Notes: generated by a model not told the origin, from the letters alone. Positions 17,251 through 27,200 are shown, counted from the first letter of the stretch. The stretch is 64,000 nt of DNA from Methylocapsa sp. D3K7 (GCF_029855125.1 NZ_CP123229.1:992001-1056000), one strand, 5' to 3'. Numbers and translations: made by a program.

Positions 17251-19059
17251 TCAAGGTGCGGACGGGACTCGGGCACCGGCCCTGGCTGCTGCGCGCGCGG
17301 GAAACCATGAGGTTCCCTCGGCTGCTGCCAGAACCGGCACCCGGCCCCCCCGTGGCTGCGGATTCCCTTTGAAGACGAAGCGGCGGCGGGCCTCGTGATA
17401 GGCGGGGTCGGGCCCGAAAAAATTGACTCGCATCCGTTCCAGCTCTTCGGCGCGATAGACGGCGAGGGGCTTGACACTTTCGTCGTCGAGACGCCTCTCA
17501 TGCTTGCGGCGAAGCATCGCGCGGAATTCCGGATCCTGGGCGAGGCGCTTTGCCCGCTCCTTCAGTTCGGCGACGAAAGCCACGGCATTCTCACCGAAGG
17601 CATCGTCGAGAAATCCAATCTCACACGCCGTCCGGGCGCCGATTGGCTTGCACGACAAGGTCAGTTCCTGCGCCCGCTTCTGCCCCACCCGCCGCGGCAG
17701 CGCGTATGTCCAATATTCGGAGCCATAAAGATCGCCCATGCTCCGGTAATGAGGATTGAGGACGATGCCGGACCTTGCAAAGACGCGATCCGCCGCCAGC
17801 GCCATCATCGCGCCGCCAGCCCCGGCATTGCCGCGCAAGCCGGCGATGACGAGATGCGACATGGTGTTGAGGACCTCGAAGATGAGATCGTCCATCGCAT
17901 GGATGTTGTGCCAGGATTCGGCAGCCGGATCGGGGCTCGCCTCGATCACATTGAGATGGATGCCGTTCGACCAGAAATCCGCGCCGCCCAGAAGCACGAT
18001 GACGCGAGTCGGACGCGAGCGGGCGTGAAGGAAAGCGTCGCGGAGCCGGGTGCACTGGGATGTGCTCATGGCTCCATTGTAGAAATCGAAGGAAAGGTAG
18101 CCAACATCGGCTTCCTCCGTATAGACAATCTCGCGGAAGGTGCGATGATCGGCGGGCGCATCGATGGGCAGCGATGCCTTGGGCACGCTGCGAAGCAATG
18201 GCCCCAACACCTGCGCCGCCGGCAGTTTGACCCCCACGGTGGGATTGAACGCGCCATCCGCCTCCTCCTTGGCCTTCAGATGGGAGATCCAGACGGCGCC
18301 ATCGATGGTGCCGATGCAGATCGCGCCGTCGCGCTGGGCCAGAATCTGGCCGGGAGATCCTTGCAGACGATCTTCCTCGTGGGCTCCATAAAGGAAACAG
18401 GTTTGACCGAGCAACAGTGTGGCGAGGACGCCAGGAGCGCTGTCGGCCGCTCGAATCTTGCGCACGATCGCCGCTGTTTTGTCTCGCGACCAATCGATGG
18501 TCCGGTCGGCTTGCCGCATTGGCGGCCGCAGACGACCGCGTGCCATTGGCGCCGCATCGGCCAGCTTCTGGGGCTGCCATGCGCCAGACCGGGACTCACC
18601 CGATTCGATCCGGGCGATCGCCTCGAGGACACCGCGCAAAGCCGCCTCGGTGACCTGATCGCGATAAAGGCTGCTTTTCGTGACGGCATCTCCGGGAAGC
18701 GCAAATTCATGCGAGGCCCAAATCGCGCCGGCATCGAATTCCGCCGCCGCCTCAAGGATCGTCACACCCCAATGCTTCTCGCCGTTGGCAATGGCCCAGT
18801 CGAGCGAGGACGGACCCCGATCGCCCTTAATACCGGGATGCACGATCAGGCAGAGATGGCGGGACAAGATTTCTTCTGGAATAGCGATCTTTAACATCGG
18901 GGCGAGGATAAAATCCGGCGTCTCGCGGGCGACCGCATCGATCATGGCTTCGGGTGCTGCGGCGATGCAGACACGGATGTCGTGGCCGCGCTCACAAAGC
19001 TCGATCCAAAGACGCTGGCTGAGGCTGTTGTGGGCCGTGGTCAAAAACAGAATTCGCAT
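17251..19059 (-). CDS. hoxX: Hydrogenase maturation protein HoxX/HypX
   Basis: This 602-residue two-domain protein has an N-terminal formyltransferase-like domain with HPGIKGDRGPSSLDWAI (74-90) and WGVTILEAAAEFDAGAIWAS. The C-terminal crotonase-like domain has LLGGADFWSNGIHLNVIEAS, LRGNAGAGGAMMALAADRVF and NPHYRSMGDLYGSEYWTY. HoxX/HypX proteins use formyl-THF and CoA to make the CO ligand of [NiFe]-hydrogenase under aerobic conditions. ATG 19059 starts MRILFLTTAHNSLSQRLWIE, the expected N-terminus; an upstream open frame is rejected. No hydrogenase structural or hyp gene is in the window, so the partner must be elsewhere or lost. The last 30 or so residues are Ala/Arg-rich and unconserved-looking. 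Confidence 0.92.
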   Translation of the reverse strand: MRILFLTTAHNSLSQRLWIELCERGHDIRVCIAAAPEAMIDAVARETPDFILAPMLKIAIPEEILSRHLCLIVHPGIKGDRGPSSLDWAIANGEKHWGVTILEAAAEFDAGAIWASHEFALPGDAVTKSSLYRDQVTEAALRGVLEAIARIESGESRSGAWQPQKLADAAPMARGRLRPPMRQADRTIDWSRDKTAAIVRKIRAADSAPGVLATLLLGQTCFLYGAHEEDRLQGSPGQILAQRDGAICIGTIDGAVWISHLKAKEEADGAFNPTVGVKLPAAQVLGPLLRSVPKASLPIDAPADHRTFREIVYTEEADVGYLSFDFYNGAMSTSQCTRLRDAFLHARSRPTRVIVLLGGADFWSNGIHLNVIEASPDPAAESWHNIHAMDDLIFEVLNTMSHLVIAGLRGNAGAGGAMMALAADRVFARSGIVLNPHYRSMGDLYGSEYWTYALPRRVGQKRAQELTLSCKPIGARTACEIGFLDDAFGENAVAFVAELKERAKRLAQDPEFRAMLRRKHERRLDDESVKPLAVYRAEELERMRVNFFGPDPAYHEARRRFVFKGNPQPRGGRVPVLAAAEGTSWFPARAAARAGARVPSAP

Positions 19060-19236
19060 TGTTTTGCTCCTTGGATCTTCCGCCAGCCGGCAACGATTGG
19101 AACCGGTATTCCTCCAGGCTGATGCCGGCAAAACGGCGGGAAGAGGAGTGCATCGCCTGTCTTGATTGTCACAAAAACGTTTCCTCGACGCCCCCTGTTC
19201 AGGGGGCGACCCGCCAATCAATTCTTATCTGTGATC

Positions 19237-20334
19237 TTAGTTGAGTAGGGTCGATCGGAACCGCGCCCGGTAGTCGTGCGGACTGACATCGAAAAGGCGT
19301 TGGAATGTCCGCCGCATACGTTCGGCATTGCCAAAGCCGCATTGCTTGGCGATCACCTCGACTGGCAGGACAGTTTGTTCGAGTTTGCAGCGGGCGGCGT
19401 CGGCCCGCGCCCGTTCGGCAAACAGCGCCGGTGTGTCTCCGGTTTCACTGTGAAAGAGCCGGGCGAAATTGCGCGGGCTCATGCCCATGCGATCTGCCAA
19501 GGCGGATACGCTGAGGTCCTCCCCGGGGTGCCCCAGGATCCAGGATCGCAGTTCCTGGATGTCTGGCCGGATCCCCACATCCATATATGTCGCAAAAGCG
19601 CTGAACTGGGATTGCCCCCCGGGGCGGCGGGGGAAAACCACCAATGTGCGCGCTGTGGCGAGCGCAATTTCCCGGCCGAGATCCTCTTCGACCAAAGCCA
19701 AAGAAAGATCGATCCCCGCGGTGATCCCGCCAGAGGTGTAGATATTACCATCACGGTAATAGATAAGGCTGGAATCGACATCGATCGAGGGATAAGCCCT
19801 CGCGAGGATCTCCGAATATAGCCAGTGCGTTGTCACGCGCCGCTGATGCAAGAGACCCGCGGCCGCCAAAATGAAGGTGCCCGTGCAAATGGACCCCACA
19901 CGCCGCGCCCTTGATGCCAGCGAGCGTACGCAGTCGACAAGGGCCGGATCTTTGCTCGCCTGCTCGGCTTCTGCTCCACCCACCACGAGCAAAGTATCAA
20001 GACCGTCCTCTAGGTCCGCGTAACCGTGCGTCGCGACAATCTCGATTCCGCACGTCGTCCGGATGGGTCCGGGGGTAGCGGCAACGATATCCCACTGGTA
20101 GCCGGGAAGGTCGGTTTTCCCGTGCCGCAACTGCCAGTATTGCGCATAGAAAAAAACATCGGCGGGTCCACAGACATCAAGAACATCGCAGCCCGGCCAG
20201 AGCAACAGTGCGACCCGGCGGGACTTGGTGATCTCTTTTGCTATGCGGCTTACGACAAGCTCGTGCATACTGCCTTCTTCATTGGCGAGCGCATCCACGG
20301 TCACCTCGCGCGGGTCTGATCGGCGGCGGCTCAT
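19237..20334 (-). CDS. GlxA-like AraC-family transcriptional regulator with DJ-1/PfpI domain
   Basis: This protein of about 365 residues has an N-terminal class I glutamine-amidotransferase-like (DJ-1/PfpI) domain (VALLLWPGCDVLDVCGPADV; GSICTGTFILAAAGLLHQRRVTTHW) and a C-terminal AraC DNA-binding domain (LSVSALADRMGMSPRNFARL and IAKQCGFGNAERMRRTFQRL). GlxA-type proteins are transcription regulators. ATG 20334 overlaps the stop of the upstream DUF2189 gene (ATGA), giving MSRRRSDPREVTVDAL. A second ATG at 20268 (MHELVVSRIA) with AAGG upstream is an alternative that removes 22 residues. It lies 177 bases upstream of hoxX on the same strand and could influence it. Confidence 0.9.
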   Translation of the reverse strand: MSRRRSDPREVTVDALANEEGSMHELVVSRIAKEITKSRRVALLLWPGCDVLDVCGPADVFFYAQYWQLRHGKTDLPGYQWDIVAATPGPIRTTCGIEIVATHGYADLEDGLDTLLVVGGAEAEQASKDPALVDCVRSLASRARRVGSICTGTFILAAAGLLHQRRVTTHWLYSEILARAYPSIDVDSSLIYYRDGNIYTSGGITAGIDLSLALVEEDLGREIALATARTLVVFPRRPGGQSQFSAFATYMDVGIRPDIQELRSWILGHPGEDLSVSALADRMGMSPRNFARLFHSETGDTPALFAERARADAARCKLEQTVLPVEVIAKQCGFGNAERMRRTFQRLFDVSPHDYRARFRSTLLN

Positions 20335-21125
20335 TGCACTACCCTGCGATAGAGATGCCAGCTCGCATGTCCGAGGATCGGCGTGACGAAGGCGAGGCCA
20401 ACGAAGGCAAACAGGAAGCCGATCGCGAGGGACACCGCGACGATCAATCCCCAAAGCGCCATCGTGAGCGGGTTCGCCAGCACCGCTCTCACAGAGGTGC
20501 GGACAGCCACCGCGACTCCGACATTCCGGTCCAGGAGCAAGGGGAATGAGACAACACTGATGGTCAGAACAGTAACGGCGAAGATGAAGCCAATGGCATT
20601 CCCCAAAATGATCAAAGTCCAGCCCCGGGGGGTGGTAAGAACCTCGATGAGGAATCCCCTGAAGGACTCCGGCGCGGCCGGGCCGAAGAGCCACACGTAA
20701 AGCACATCGGCCGCTGCCTGCCAGCACAGGAAGAGAGTGAGAAGGACGAGGCCGAGGGCGAGGATCGAGGGAAGAGAAGGCGCGTGCCGCAGATCAAAAA
20801 CATGCCTCCAGAAGGTGTCTAGGCCGAGTTCCCGGCGCCGGCTCACCTCATACAAGCCTATCGCCGCGAAAGGACCAATCAGGGCGAAACCCGACATGAG
20901 AGGGAAGAGCAGCGGCAAATCCGTGGTAATTAAGTATATGCAGATGAGCGTGTAGAAAATACTGAACAAAACAGTGAAGAGCGGCCTGCCCAAGAATTCG
21001 AGGACGGGCAAGAAATCATTGGCGCCTTTGGTCAGGGAGTCCTTGAGGTCGGCTGGTCCTATCCTGCGTATGGCGCAATGGTCCGGCACCATATTCAAGC
21101 CGTTGAGCACATTTACATTTTTCAT
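20331..21125 (-). CDS. DUF2189 integral membrane protein
   Basis: This 264-residue protein has six probable membrane helices (for example FTVLFSIFYTLICIYLIT, LLFPLMSGFALIGPFAAIGL, ILALGLVLLTLFLCWQAA, IILGNAIGFIFAVTVLTI) and the family motifs LGRPLFTVLF and GPFAAIGLYEVSRRRELG of DUF2189. The function of that family is unknown. The ATG at 21125 has GAGGAG seven bases upstream. Its stop is coupled (ATGA) to the GlxA-like regulator, an unusual pairing that suggests the two products are made together. Confidence 0.88.
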   Translation of the reverse strand: MKNVNVLNGLNMVPDHCAIRRIGPADLKDSLTKGANDFLPVLEFLGRPLFTVLFSIFYTLICIYLITTDLPLLFPLMSGFALIGPFAAIGLYEVSRRRELGLDTFWRHVFDLRHAPSLPSILALGLVLLTLFLCWQAAADVLYVWLFGPAAPESFRGFLIEVLTTPRGWTLIILGNAIGFIFAVTVLTISVVSFPLLLDRNVGVAVAVRTSVRAVLANPLTMALWGLIVAVSLAIGFLFAFVGLAFVTPILGHASWHLYRRVVQ

Positions 21126-21621
21126 GGAGCGCTCCTCGGTAGTCTCAAGCGATAATTGATCTTTATTTTCACGACGCTATTGTCCTTCGCGATCTAATCC
21201 GCGACAAGGACAAAGATCCCTCGTTTTCAGCCAAGCGAGTTCATGCTGCGTCGCGATGTTGACCAAAATTTCCCAAGAGTTGTGGCGGCCGAACCAAACG
21301 GAACGACGCTTCGACGATCCAAGGCATGGATTGAATGGTTCACTGTTCTGTTTGTTCCGGGTCCCTTTGCCGCAAGAAAATCGGACCTTTTTTCTGGGGT
21401 TGCCGCCTCGAAATCGCAGAATTCCCAAGAAACGCGGCGGGCATCGGGCTAGAACAAGAGCCCGGAAGCGGGTGCTTTTTGATTGCAAAAAATTCACCTG
21501 ACCGAAATGGCAACGTAATCCAGACGCTCCCATGTTGATGGCCGAAGCAGAAGGATTGTCATTAAATTTTGTTATTGCAGCATCAATCAGCAGCCGTTTC
21601 AGAGTGATTTAGGATTTCAAA
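21126..21621. other. Divergent intergenic region
   Basis: About 500 bases between the leftward DUF2189 gene and the rightward LuxR-type gene. It presumably contains promoters for both. Short open frames on either strand have no family character. I see no strong hairpin or operator. The only site I can name is TTAGGAT seven bases before the ATG at 21622, which supports that start. Confidence 0.5.
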
Positions 21622-22314
21622 ATGGGTTTTTTGGCCATGAATTCGGAAATCAGCAGTTTGCGTGCTGAGGAAGAGCTCATTCTTGCTAACTTCACTCGGC
21701 GTTTGATGGAGATTGCGGCGGTCTCGGAGGCGTCCGGAGCGGCAGCTTCCCCTACCGCCATGCTCAATGCGATGCATTTGCCCGCGATCGCCCTCGACAA
21801 GAACGGATTTGCCGTCGACGCGAACGCTGCGGCGCAAGCCGTTTTCGACGAGAATATCAAAATCAAGGACCGCCGGCTGTACATTCGCGATTTCGACTCG
21901 CGAAACCTTCTCAAGCAAGCCATCGAACAGTTGTCCGGGCCACCCCGCCCGAATGCTTTGGCGGTCGAGCCCGTCGTGGTGCCCCGATTGGACAAATTAC
22001 CAGTGATCGTGCGGATTTGGCCATTCGAGGGGCCATCGCATCCACCAGCGCAGGAAGTGCGCGCCCTCTTGACCATGAATGCCCTAGGTCCGAGGCCAGG
22101 GCCGCCGGCGGCGATCATCGCCAAGACTTTCCGTCTGACGCCGTCGGAAGCCAAACTCGCCTGCATCATCGCGCGCGGTGCGCCGCCCGATATCGCTGCC
22201 CGCGAATTGAAGATTTCCCGGGAGACGGCGCGAAACCAGTTGAAATCCGTGTTCGCCAAAACCAACACCCACCGGCAAAGCGAACTCGTCGCGCTGCTTT
22301 TGCAAGTCGGATAA
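21622..22314 (+). CDS. LuxR-family transcriptional regulator
   Basis: This 230-residue protein has a C-terminal LuxR/FixJ helix-turn-helix (RLTPSEAKLACIIARGAPPD, AARELKISRETARNQLKSVF, then AKTNTHRQSELVALLLQV). The N-terminal 150 residues look like a PAS-type sensor fold (MHLPAIALDKNGFAVDANAA), a layout seen in many alphaproteobacterial LuxR solos; no autoinducer-binding or receiver signature is visible. ATG 21622 is supported by an upstream TTAGGAT. No cognate kinase or target lies adjacent, so ligand and regulon are unknown. Confidence 0.88.
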   Translation: MGFLAMNSEISSLRAEEELILANFTRRLMEIAAVSEASGAAASPTAMLNAMHLPAIALDKNGFAVDANAAAQAVFDENIKIKDRRLYIRDFDSRNLLKQAIEQLSGPPRPNALAVEPVVVPRLDKLPVIVRIWPFEGPSHPPAQEVRALLTMNALGPRPGPPAAIIAKTFRLTPSEAKLACIIARGAPPDIAARELKISRETARNQLKSVFAKTNTHRQSELVALLLQVG

Positions 22315-22467
22315 CAGACCGCCGCCGGAGGTGTGTGACCCGAGCGGCTCTACTGCGCTTGTTGTATTCAGGCGGCGGCGAGTAAGCCTCCAATACGGTT
22401 CGGCGAGTTCATATACCACGACCACGATGCCATCGCTTCTATGCCTGCGCTGGCAAAAGGTGAGCAC

Positions 22468-22499
22468 AAAAAATGCCCGCCGGGGAGGATCGGCGGGCA
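22468..22499 (-). terminator. Rho-independent terminator (leftward)
   Basis: A perfect 9-bp GC-rich stem with an 8-base loop is followed on the minus strand by six T (22468-22473). It works in the leftward direction only, because no T-run follows on the plus strand. It ends either the Crp/Fnr message or a separate small RNA, and lies 160 bases beyond the convergent LuxR-type gene. Confidence 0.85.
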
Positions 22500-22600
22500 C
22501 TCTCGACCAGCGAGGGGCTGAAGAGGCTTTAGCCCCATCGGCGCAACCGAAGTTTGAACGGTTGTTGCAGTCAAACAAATGCTACGCCAAAACCAAGATC
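22474..22600 (-). ncRNA. Candidate small RNA ending in an intrinsic terminator
   Basis: Read leftward, this stretch folds into two hairpins. The first pairs GGGGCT with AGCCCC (22514-22519 and 22531-22536). The second is a perfect 9-bp stem, TGCCCGCCG with CGGCGGGCA (22474-22482 and 22491-22499), followed at once by six T. That is a textbook rho-independent terminator on the minus strand. No convincing coding sequence lies between it and the Crp/Fnr gene ending at 22707. The 5' end is a guess. The alternative is that the terminator simply serves the Crp/Fnr transcript with a 3' UTR of about 210 bases. Confidence 0.4.
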
Positions 22601-22669
22601 AAGACTGTGCAAAACAGCTCATACTTCAAAATAAATTGCTAAAATCTCAAATTAAGCTGTTCATGCTAC

Positions 22670-22689
22670 GTATACACATGAGTGTACAC
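22670..22689. promoter_or_regulatory. Operator-like inverted repeat
   Basis: GTATACAC (22670-22677), four bases, then GTGTACAC (22682-22689) form an inverted repeat matching at 7 of 8 positions, inside an unusually AT-rich stretch of about 100 bases. It lies just beyond the end of the Crp/Fnr gene and upstream (leftward sense) of the candidate small RNA. It could be a regulator binding site; the half-sites do not match the CRP or FNR consensus. Confidence 0.35.
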
Positions 22690-22706
22690 AAGCAAAATGC
22701 ACAGAT

Positions 22707-23378
22707 TTATGTCTCGATGTGCGGCTCCTCATGCAGAACGAGATTCAACAAGGAACTGTGGACTTCGATGCCGCCGTTGTAGTGAATGAAGCCCAGTTTA
22801 CGAAATCTGTTCATGAAGAAACTCACACGGGATCGGGTCGTTCCGATCATCTCCGCAAGCGTCTCTTGGCTTATTTTCGCGATGATCGGCTCCGGCTTGC
22901 CTTCCTTGCCAAAGTTCGCCAGCAGCAGGAGCAGTCGGGCAAGACGCTTTTCGCTCGAATTGAACAACTGATCGACAAGGTCGGCTTCGACGCGGAGGGT
23001 TCGGCCAAGGAGATGCGCAATGAACATCTCGGAGAATGCCGGTTCCTGATGGATTACGCGGAGGATAGCCGCTTTTTCCAGACGAACGATGACGGACTCC
23101 GTCATCGTCCTGACCGTGGCTATACGCTGAACCTGGCTGGCGAGGCATCCTTCGCCGAAGAATTCGTTCGTTCCCTGTATTGCGACAACGGCTTCCTTGC
23201 CTTGCTGTGAAACGACGGTGATCTTAATCTTGCCTTTCTGGATGTAGAAGACTGCATCCGCAGGGTCTCCCTGGGAAAAGACGATCTCGTCACTGCGATA
23301 CTTAGCAATGCTACGGCCCTCACCAACCTTAGCGAGAAAAGATTTCGGATCGAATGACGCTTTGCGCTTGATCGCCAT
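22707..23378 (-). CDS. Crp/Fnr-family transcriptional regulator
   Basis: This 223-residue protein has an N-terminal cyclic-nucleotide-binding fold (FSQGDPADAVFYIQKGKIKI; FFGEGCLASQVQRIATVRTM) and a C-terminal winged helix (ISQETLAEMIGTTRSRVSFF MNRFRKLGFI). No cysteine cluster for an Fe-S centre is present, so it is not a classical oxygen-sensing FNR. ATG 23378 (MAIKRKASFDPKSFLA) is chosen; a TTG at 23408 would add ten residues. Such regulators are common in Rhizobiales and their effectors are mostly unknown. It is monocistronic. Confidence 0.9.
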   Translation of the reverse strand: MAIKRKASFDPKSFLAKVGEGRSIAKYRSDEIVFSQGDPADAVFYIQKGKIKITVVSQQGKEAVVAIQGTNEFFGEGCLASQVQRIATVRTMTESVIVRLEKAAILRVIHQEPAFSEMFIAHLLGRTLRVEADLVDQLFNSSEKRLARLLLLLANFGKEGKPEPIIAKISQETLAEMIGTTRSRVSFFMNRFRKLGFIHYNGGIEVHSSLLNLVLHEEPHIET

Positions 23379-23651
23379 TATGCAGCTTTCTACAGATCGA
23401 GTCTCCAAAGGGCGAAATTGCTATTATCATGCGATTTCTCGCGGCTAAAGTAATGCCTTGAGCAATTTTGACCAGTTCTTCTCCCGGCGGTTTGCTAGTT
23501 GTTTTTCGAGTCCGAAGATCTGGTTGAGCTACATCATAGCCATTCGGCAAGCCCTAATTTGTACCAGCGTCGTCAATTGAGTCTTTCAAGCAGGGAACAA
23601 GACGCGCCTTCTTCTGTATGACGCTTACAGCCCAAGTCGGGAGATCATGTT

Positions 23652-23816
23652 ATGTCACTTGGAACCATTCTCCTCATCGTTTTGATAATCGCGTTGCTCG
23701 GTGGCTTTAGCGGCCTTGGAGGCGGTCCTTTCTACGGGACGGGCTATTACGGCGGCGGGGGACTCGGCCTCATACTCATTGTAGTGCTGATCTTGGTTTT
23801 ACTCGGCAGGCTTTGA
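23652..23816 (+). CDS. DUF3309-type hydrophobic miniprotein
   Basis: This is a 54-residue protein starting MSLGTILLIVLIIALLGGF at ATG 23652. It has two hydrophobic segments separated by a Gly/Tyr-rich turn (GLGGGPFYGTGYYGGGGLG) and ends ILIVVLILVLLGRL. That pattern matches the short DUF3309 proteins common in Proteobacteria, whose function is unknown. It should insert in the inner membrane as a helical hairpin. It stands alone between the Crp/Fnr gene and smc. Confidence 0.85.
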   Translation: MSLGTILLIVLIIALLGGFSGLGGGPFYGTGYYGGGGLGLILIVVLILVLLGRL

Positions 23817-24272
23817 ACCGAGGGTATTGCTCCTTTTTAAAACTTTTTCAGAAGCGGCGGAAACCCGCTTACGGGATGAGATGCCATGAAATTTTGCTTG
23901 ACCAAATTGAGCCATTGCGCGGCAAAATAAGTGATGAATTCTCAGCCTGTGCCAGCCGAAATCGGCCGCAAAGGCTTCGCTCGGAGGGAGTGGCCCAAGG
24001 CCTCAACCGGTTAAGATCAGGCACCGCCGCGTCATCATGAGCTTCACGGTTTACACAGAATAATCCGCGCACGCCCTTGCGCTTCCCCTGCCCGCGCGCC
24101 GTAATCGGTTTTCGCCGAATCATGCGGCATTTGGTCATCCAGGCTCGCCTGACGCGATTGGTTAACCAAACGCTAAGAAGCTTTGTTCAAGAATGGGCTA
24201 TGATTCAAAAACCGCTCTCGGGCCAACGGGGCGGCGCCATGAGCTTCGCAAAATCATGAAACTCATCAAGAC
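23817..24272. other. Intergenic region upstream of smc
   Basis: About 455 bases with no gene I can support. Open frames on both strands are short and lack family character. The only local repetition is ATGAAACTCA occurring twice just before the smc start (about 24256 and 24273), which makes two near-identical possible starts in different frames. I use the second, which opens the smc frame. Confidence 0.4.
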
Positions 24273-27200
24273 ATGAAACTCACCAAACTGCGCATCGCGG
24301 GTTTTAAGACATTCGTCGACCCGGCGGAGTTTCACATCGAGCCGGGGCTGACCGGCATTGTCGGGCCGAATGGCTGCGGCAAGTCGAATCTCGTCGAAGC
24401 GCTGCGCTGGGTCATGGGCGAGAGTTCGTCGAAAAACATGCGCGCCTCGGGTATGGACGACGTGATATTTTCCGGCGGCGGTGACCGGCCGGCGCGCAAC
24501 ATGGCCGAGGTCGTTCTCTTTCTCGACAACAGCGACCGCACGGCTCCCGCCAGCTTCAACGATGGGGAGTTGATCGAGGTCTCCCGCCGCATCGAGCGCG
24601 AGTCGGGCTCGACCTACCGGGTCAACGGGCGTGAGGTCCGCGCCCGCGATGTGCAATTGCTGTTTGCCGACGCTTCGACCGGCTCCCGCTCGACGGCAAT
24701 GGTGCGGCAAGGCCAAATCGGCGAGATCATCGCCGCCAAACCGCAAGAGCGCCGCCGCATTCTCGAAGAGGCCGCCGGGATCGCGGGGCTGCATTCCCGC
24801 CGCCACGAAGCCGAACTGCGCCTCAAAGCGGCCGAAGAAAATCTCCGACGCCTCGATGATATTTTGCAGCAGATCGATGGCCAGGCCGAAAGTCTCAAGA
24901 AGCAGGCGCGGCAAGCAACCCGCTACCGCGGGCTCGCGGCCGAGATTCGGCGTAATGAGGCGTTGCTCGCTTTGATCCACCGGACGGAAGCGGCAGCGGC
25001 GCTCCAACTGGCGGAATCGAAGCTCGAAGAGGGTCTGCGGGACGTCGCCGAAAAAACCCTCGCTCAGGCCGAAGCCGCAAAGCTGCAAGCGATCGCCGCG
25101 CATGAGCTGCCCCAATTGCGAAGCGCCGAGGCCGAGGTGGCCGGGGAGTTGCAACGGCTGGTGCTGGCCCGAGAAACCCTCGACGGAGAAGAACGGCGGG
25201 CCAAAAGCCGGACGAGCGAACTCGAACGCCGAATCGCCCAAACCGCCAGCGATATTGCGCGGGAAACGGCGCTGATCAACGATGCGGCGGCCGTCCTCGC
25301 ACGGCTGGACACGGAAGCCGCCGGGCTCGCGAGCAGCGGTACTGCGGTCGCTGAGATCGAGGCTGCGCGGGGCCGGCTCGCGGAGGCCGAGGCAAATCTC
25401 GCGCTCACCGAAAAGGCGCTGGCGGAGGCGCAGGACACACGATCCGTGATTGAGGCACGGCGGGCAGCCCTTGAAACGGCGCTGCGGGAAGAAACAGCCC
25501 GCATGGCACGGCTGCAAGCCGAAATCGAAAAAGTGACCCGCGAACGCGATACGCTCCTAGCGAGTGCGTTCCCCGGCGCCGACCTGGACCAACTCCAAGC
25601 GGCACTCGATGAGGCCGCCGGCGCGGCAAAGGCGCGGGAAGACGAGCTCGCCGAAGCCGAGGCGCGCCATGCGGAGGCTCGCGCGGCAGAACTCGCGGCC
25701 AGGGCGCCGCTCGCCGAAGCCGAGCGGAAGGCGCAAAATCTCGAGACACAAATTGCCACCCTGTCGAAATTGCTGAATGCCGGGACCGGCGGCTTCTGGC
25801 CTGCCGTGACCGAGGAAATCAGCGTCGCAAAAGGCTATGAGGCAGCGATCGGCGCGGCGCTCGGCGATGATCTCGACGCTTCGACCAACCCTGCGTCACC
25901 CGCCCATTGGGCCGCGACGGACGCATCGGACGATCCGGCCCTGCCGCCGGGTGTCGAAGCCCTCGCGAAACGTGTTACAGCGCCGGCTCCCCTCGCACGG
26001 CGGCTGAACCAGATCGGCGTCGTCCTGCGGGCCGAAGGCAGCGCCTTGCGGACTCTACTGAAGCCCGGACAGCGGCTCGTCTCGAAGGAAGGCGATCTGT
26101 GGCGCTGGGACGGGTTCACCCAAGCCGCGGAAGCCCCGACTCCCGCGGCGCGGCGGCTCGCCGAAAAAAATCGCCTCGGTGATCTGGCGATCGAGGCGGA
26201 GGCCGCGCGCGCCGCCGCCAGTGCCTTGAAAATAAATGCGGAACAGGCGCTAACGGCGCTCACGGCCGCCGGCACCGCCGAGCGCGACACCCGGCAAGCG
26301 CATAAGGACGCGCTGCGCAAGGTCGAGGGCGCGCGGGACGAAAAAACAGCTGGCGAAAAGCGCCAAACGGAGATGGCCGCGCGGCTGTCCGCGCTCGACG
26401 AAGCCTCAATTCGCATTGAGACGGCCTGCACTGAGGCCAGCCAGAAGCGCGCGCAAGCCGAAGACGCCCTCGCCCAGCTGGAATTGCCGGGCCTTTTGAC
26501 CGCGCAGCTGGACAAGGCACGCGCGGCGGCGGCCCAAGATCGCGCCATGGTGGCCGAGGCGCGGGCCGCCCTGCAAAGCTATCTGCGCGACGCCGAGATG
26601 CGGGCAAAGCGTTTGCAAGCGATTAAGGAAGAACGCCAATCCTGGGGCATCCGAGACGACCGCGCGCGCGGTCAAATCGGCGAGCTTGAGGCTCGCCACG
26701 CGGAAGGAACCCAAGAACTCCAGAAACTTTTGGAGGCGCCAAATACGTTTTTGGTGACCCGGCAAACCTTGATGCGCCAGATCGAAGCGGCCGAGGACGC
26801 CCGCAAAAAATCCGCCGACAAGCGCGTCGCGGCGGAGACGCGCCTTGGGGAAGCGGATCGCGCGGCGCGCGGCGCCCTCGAAGCAATGAGCATGGCGCGG
26901 GAAGAAAAAGCCCGCAGCGAAGCCTGGGTCGAAGCCGCGCGGGCGCGCCGCGATGAGGTCGCGCATATGATCGCGGCGGACATAGGCTGCACCGAGGCCG
27001 AACTCTTCGGCCTCGCGCAAGCCACGCCCGGCGACGCACTGCCGCCCGCCGAGGCGGTGGAGAAAAAACTCGACGCGCTCAAGGGGGACCGCGAACGGCT
27101 GGGTGGCGTCAATCTGCGGGCCGACGAGGAATTGAACGAGATTCTGGCTTCCAAGACGACCCTGTCCACCGAACATGAAGATCTGACCGAAGCCATCCGG

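Noticed and set aside
24198..25517. Long minus-strand frame (439 codons) opposite smc
   Set aside because: It is a mirror frame of the GC-rich smc coding sequence and overlaps its conserved Walker A region; smc is unmistakable.
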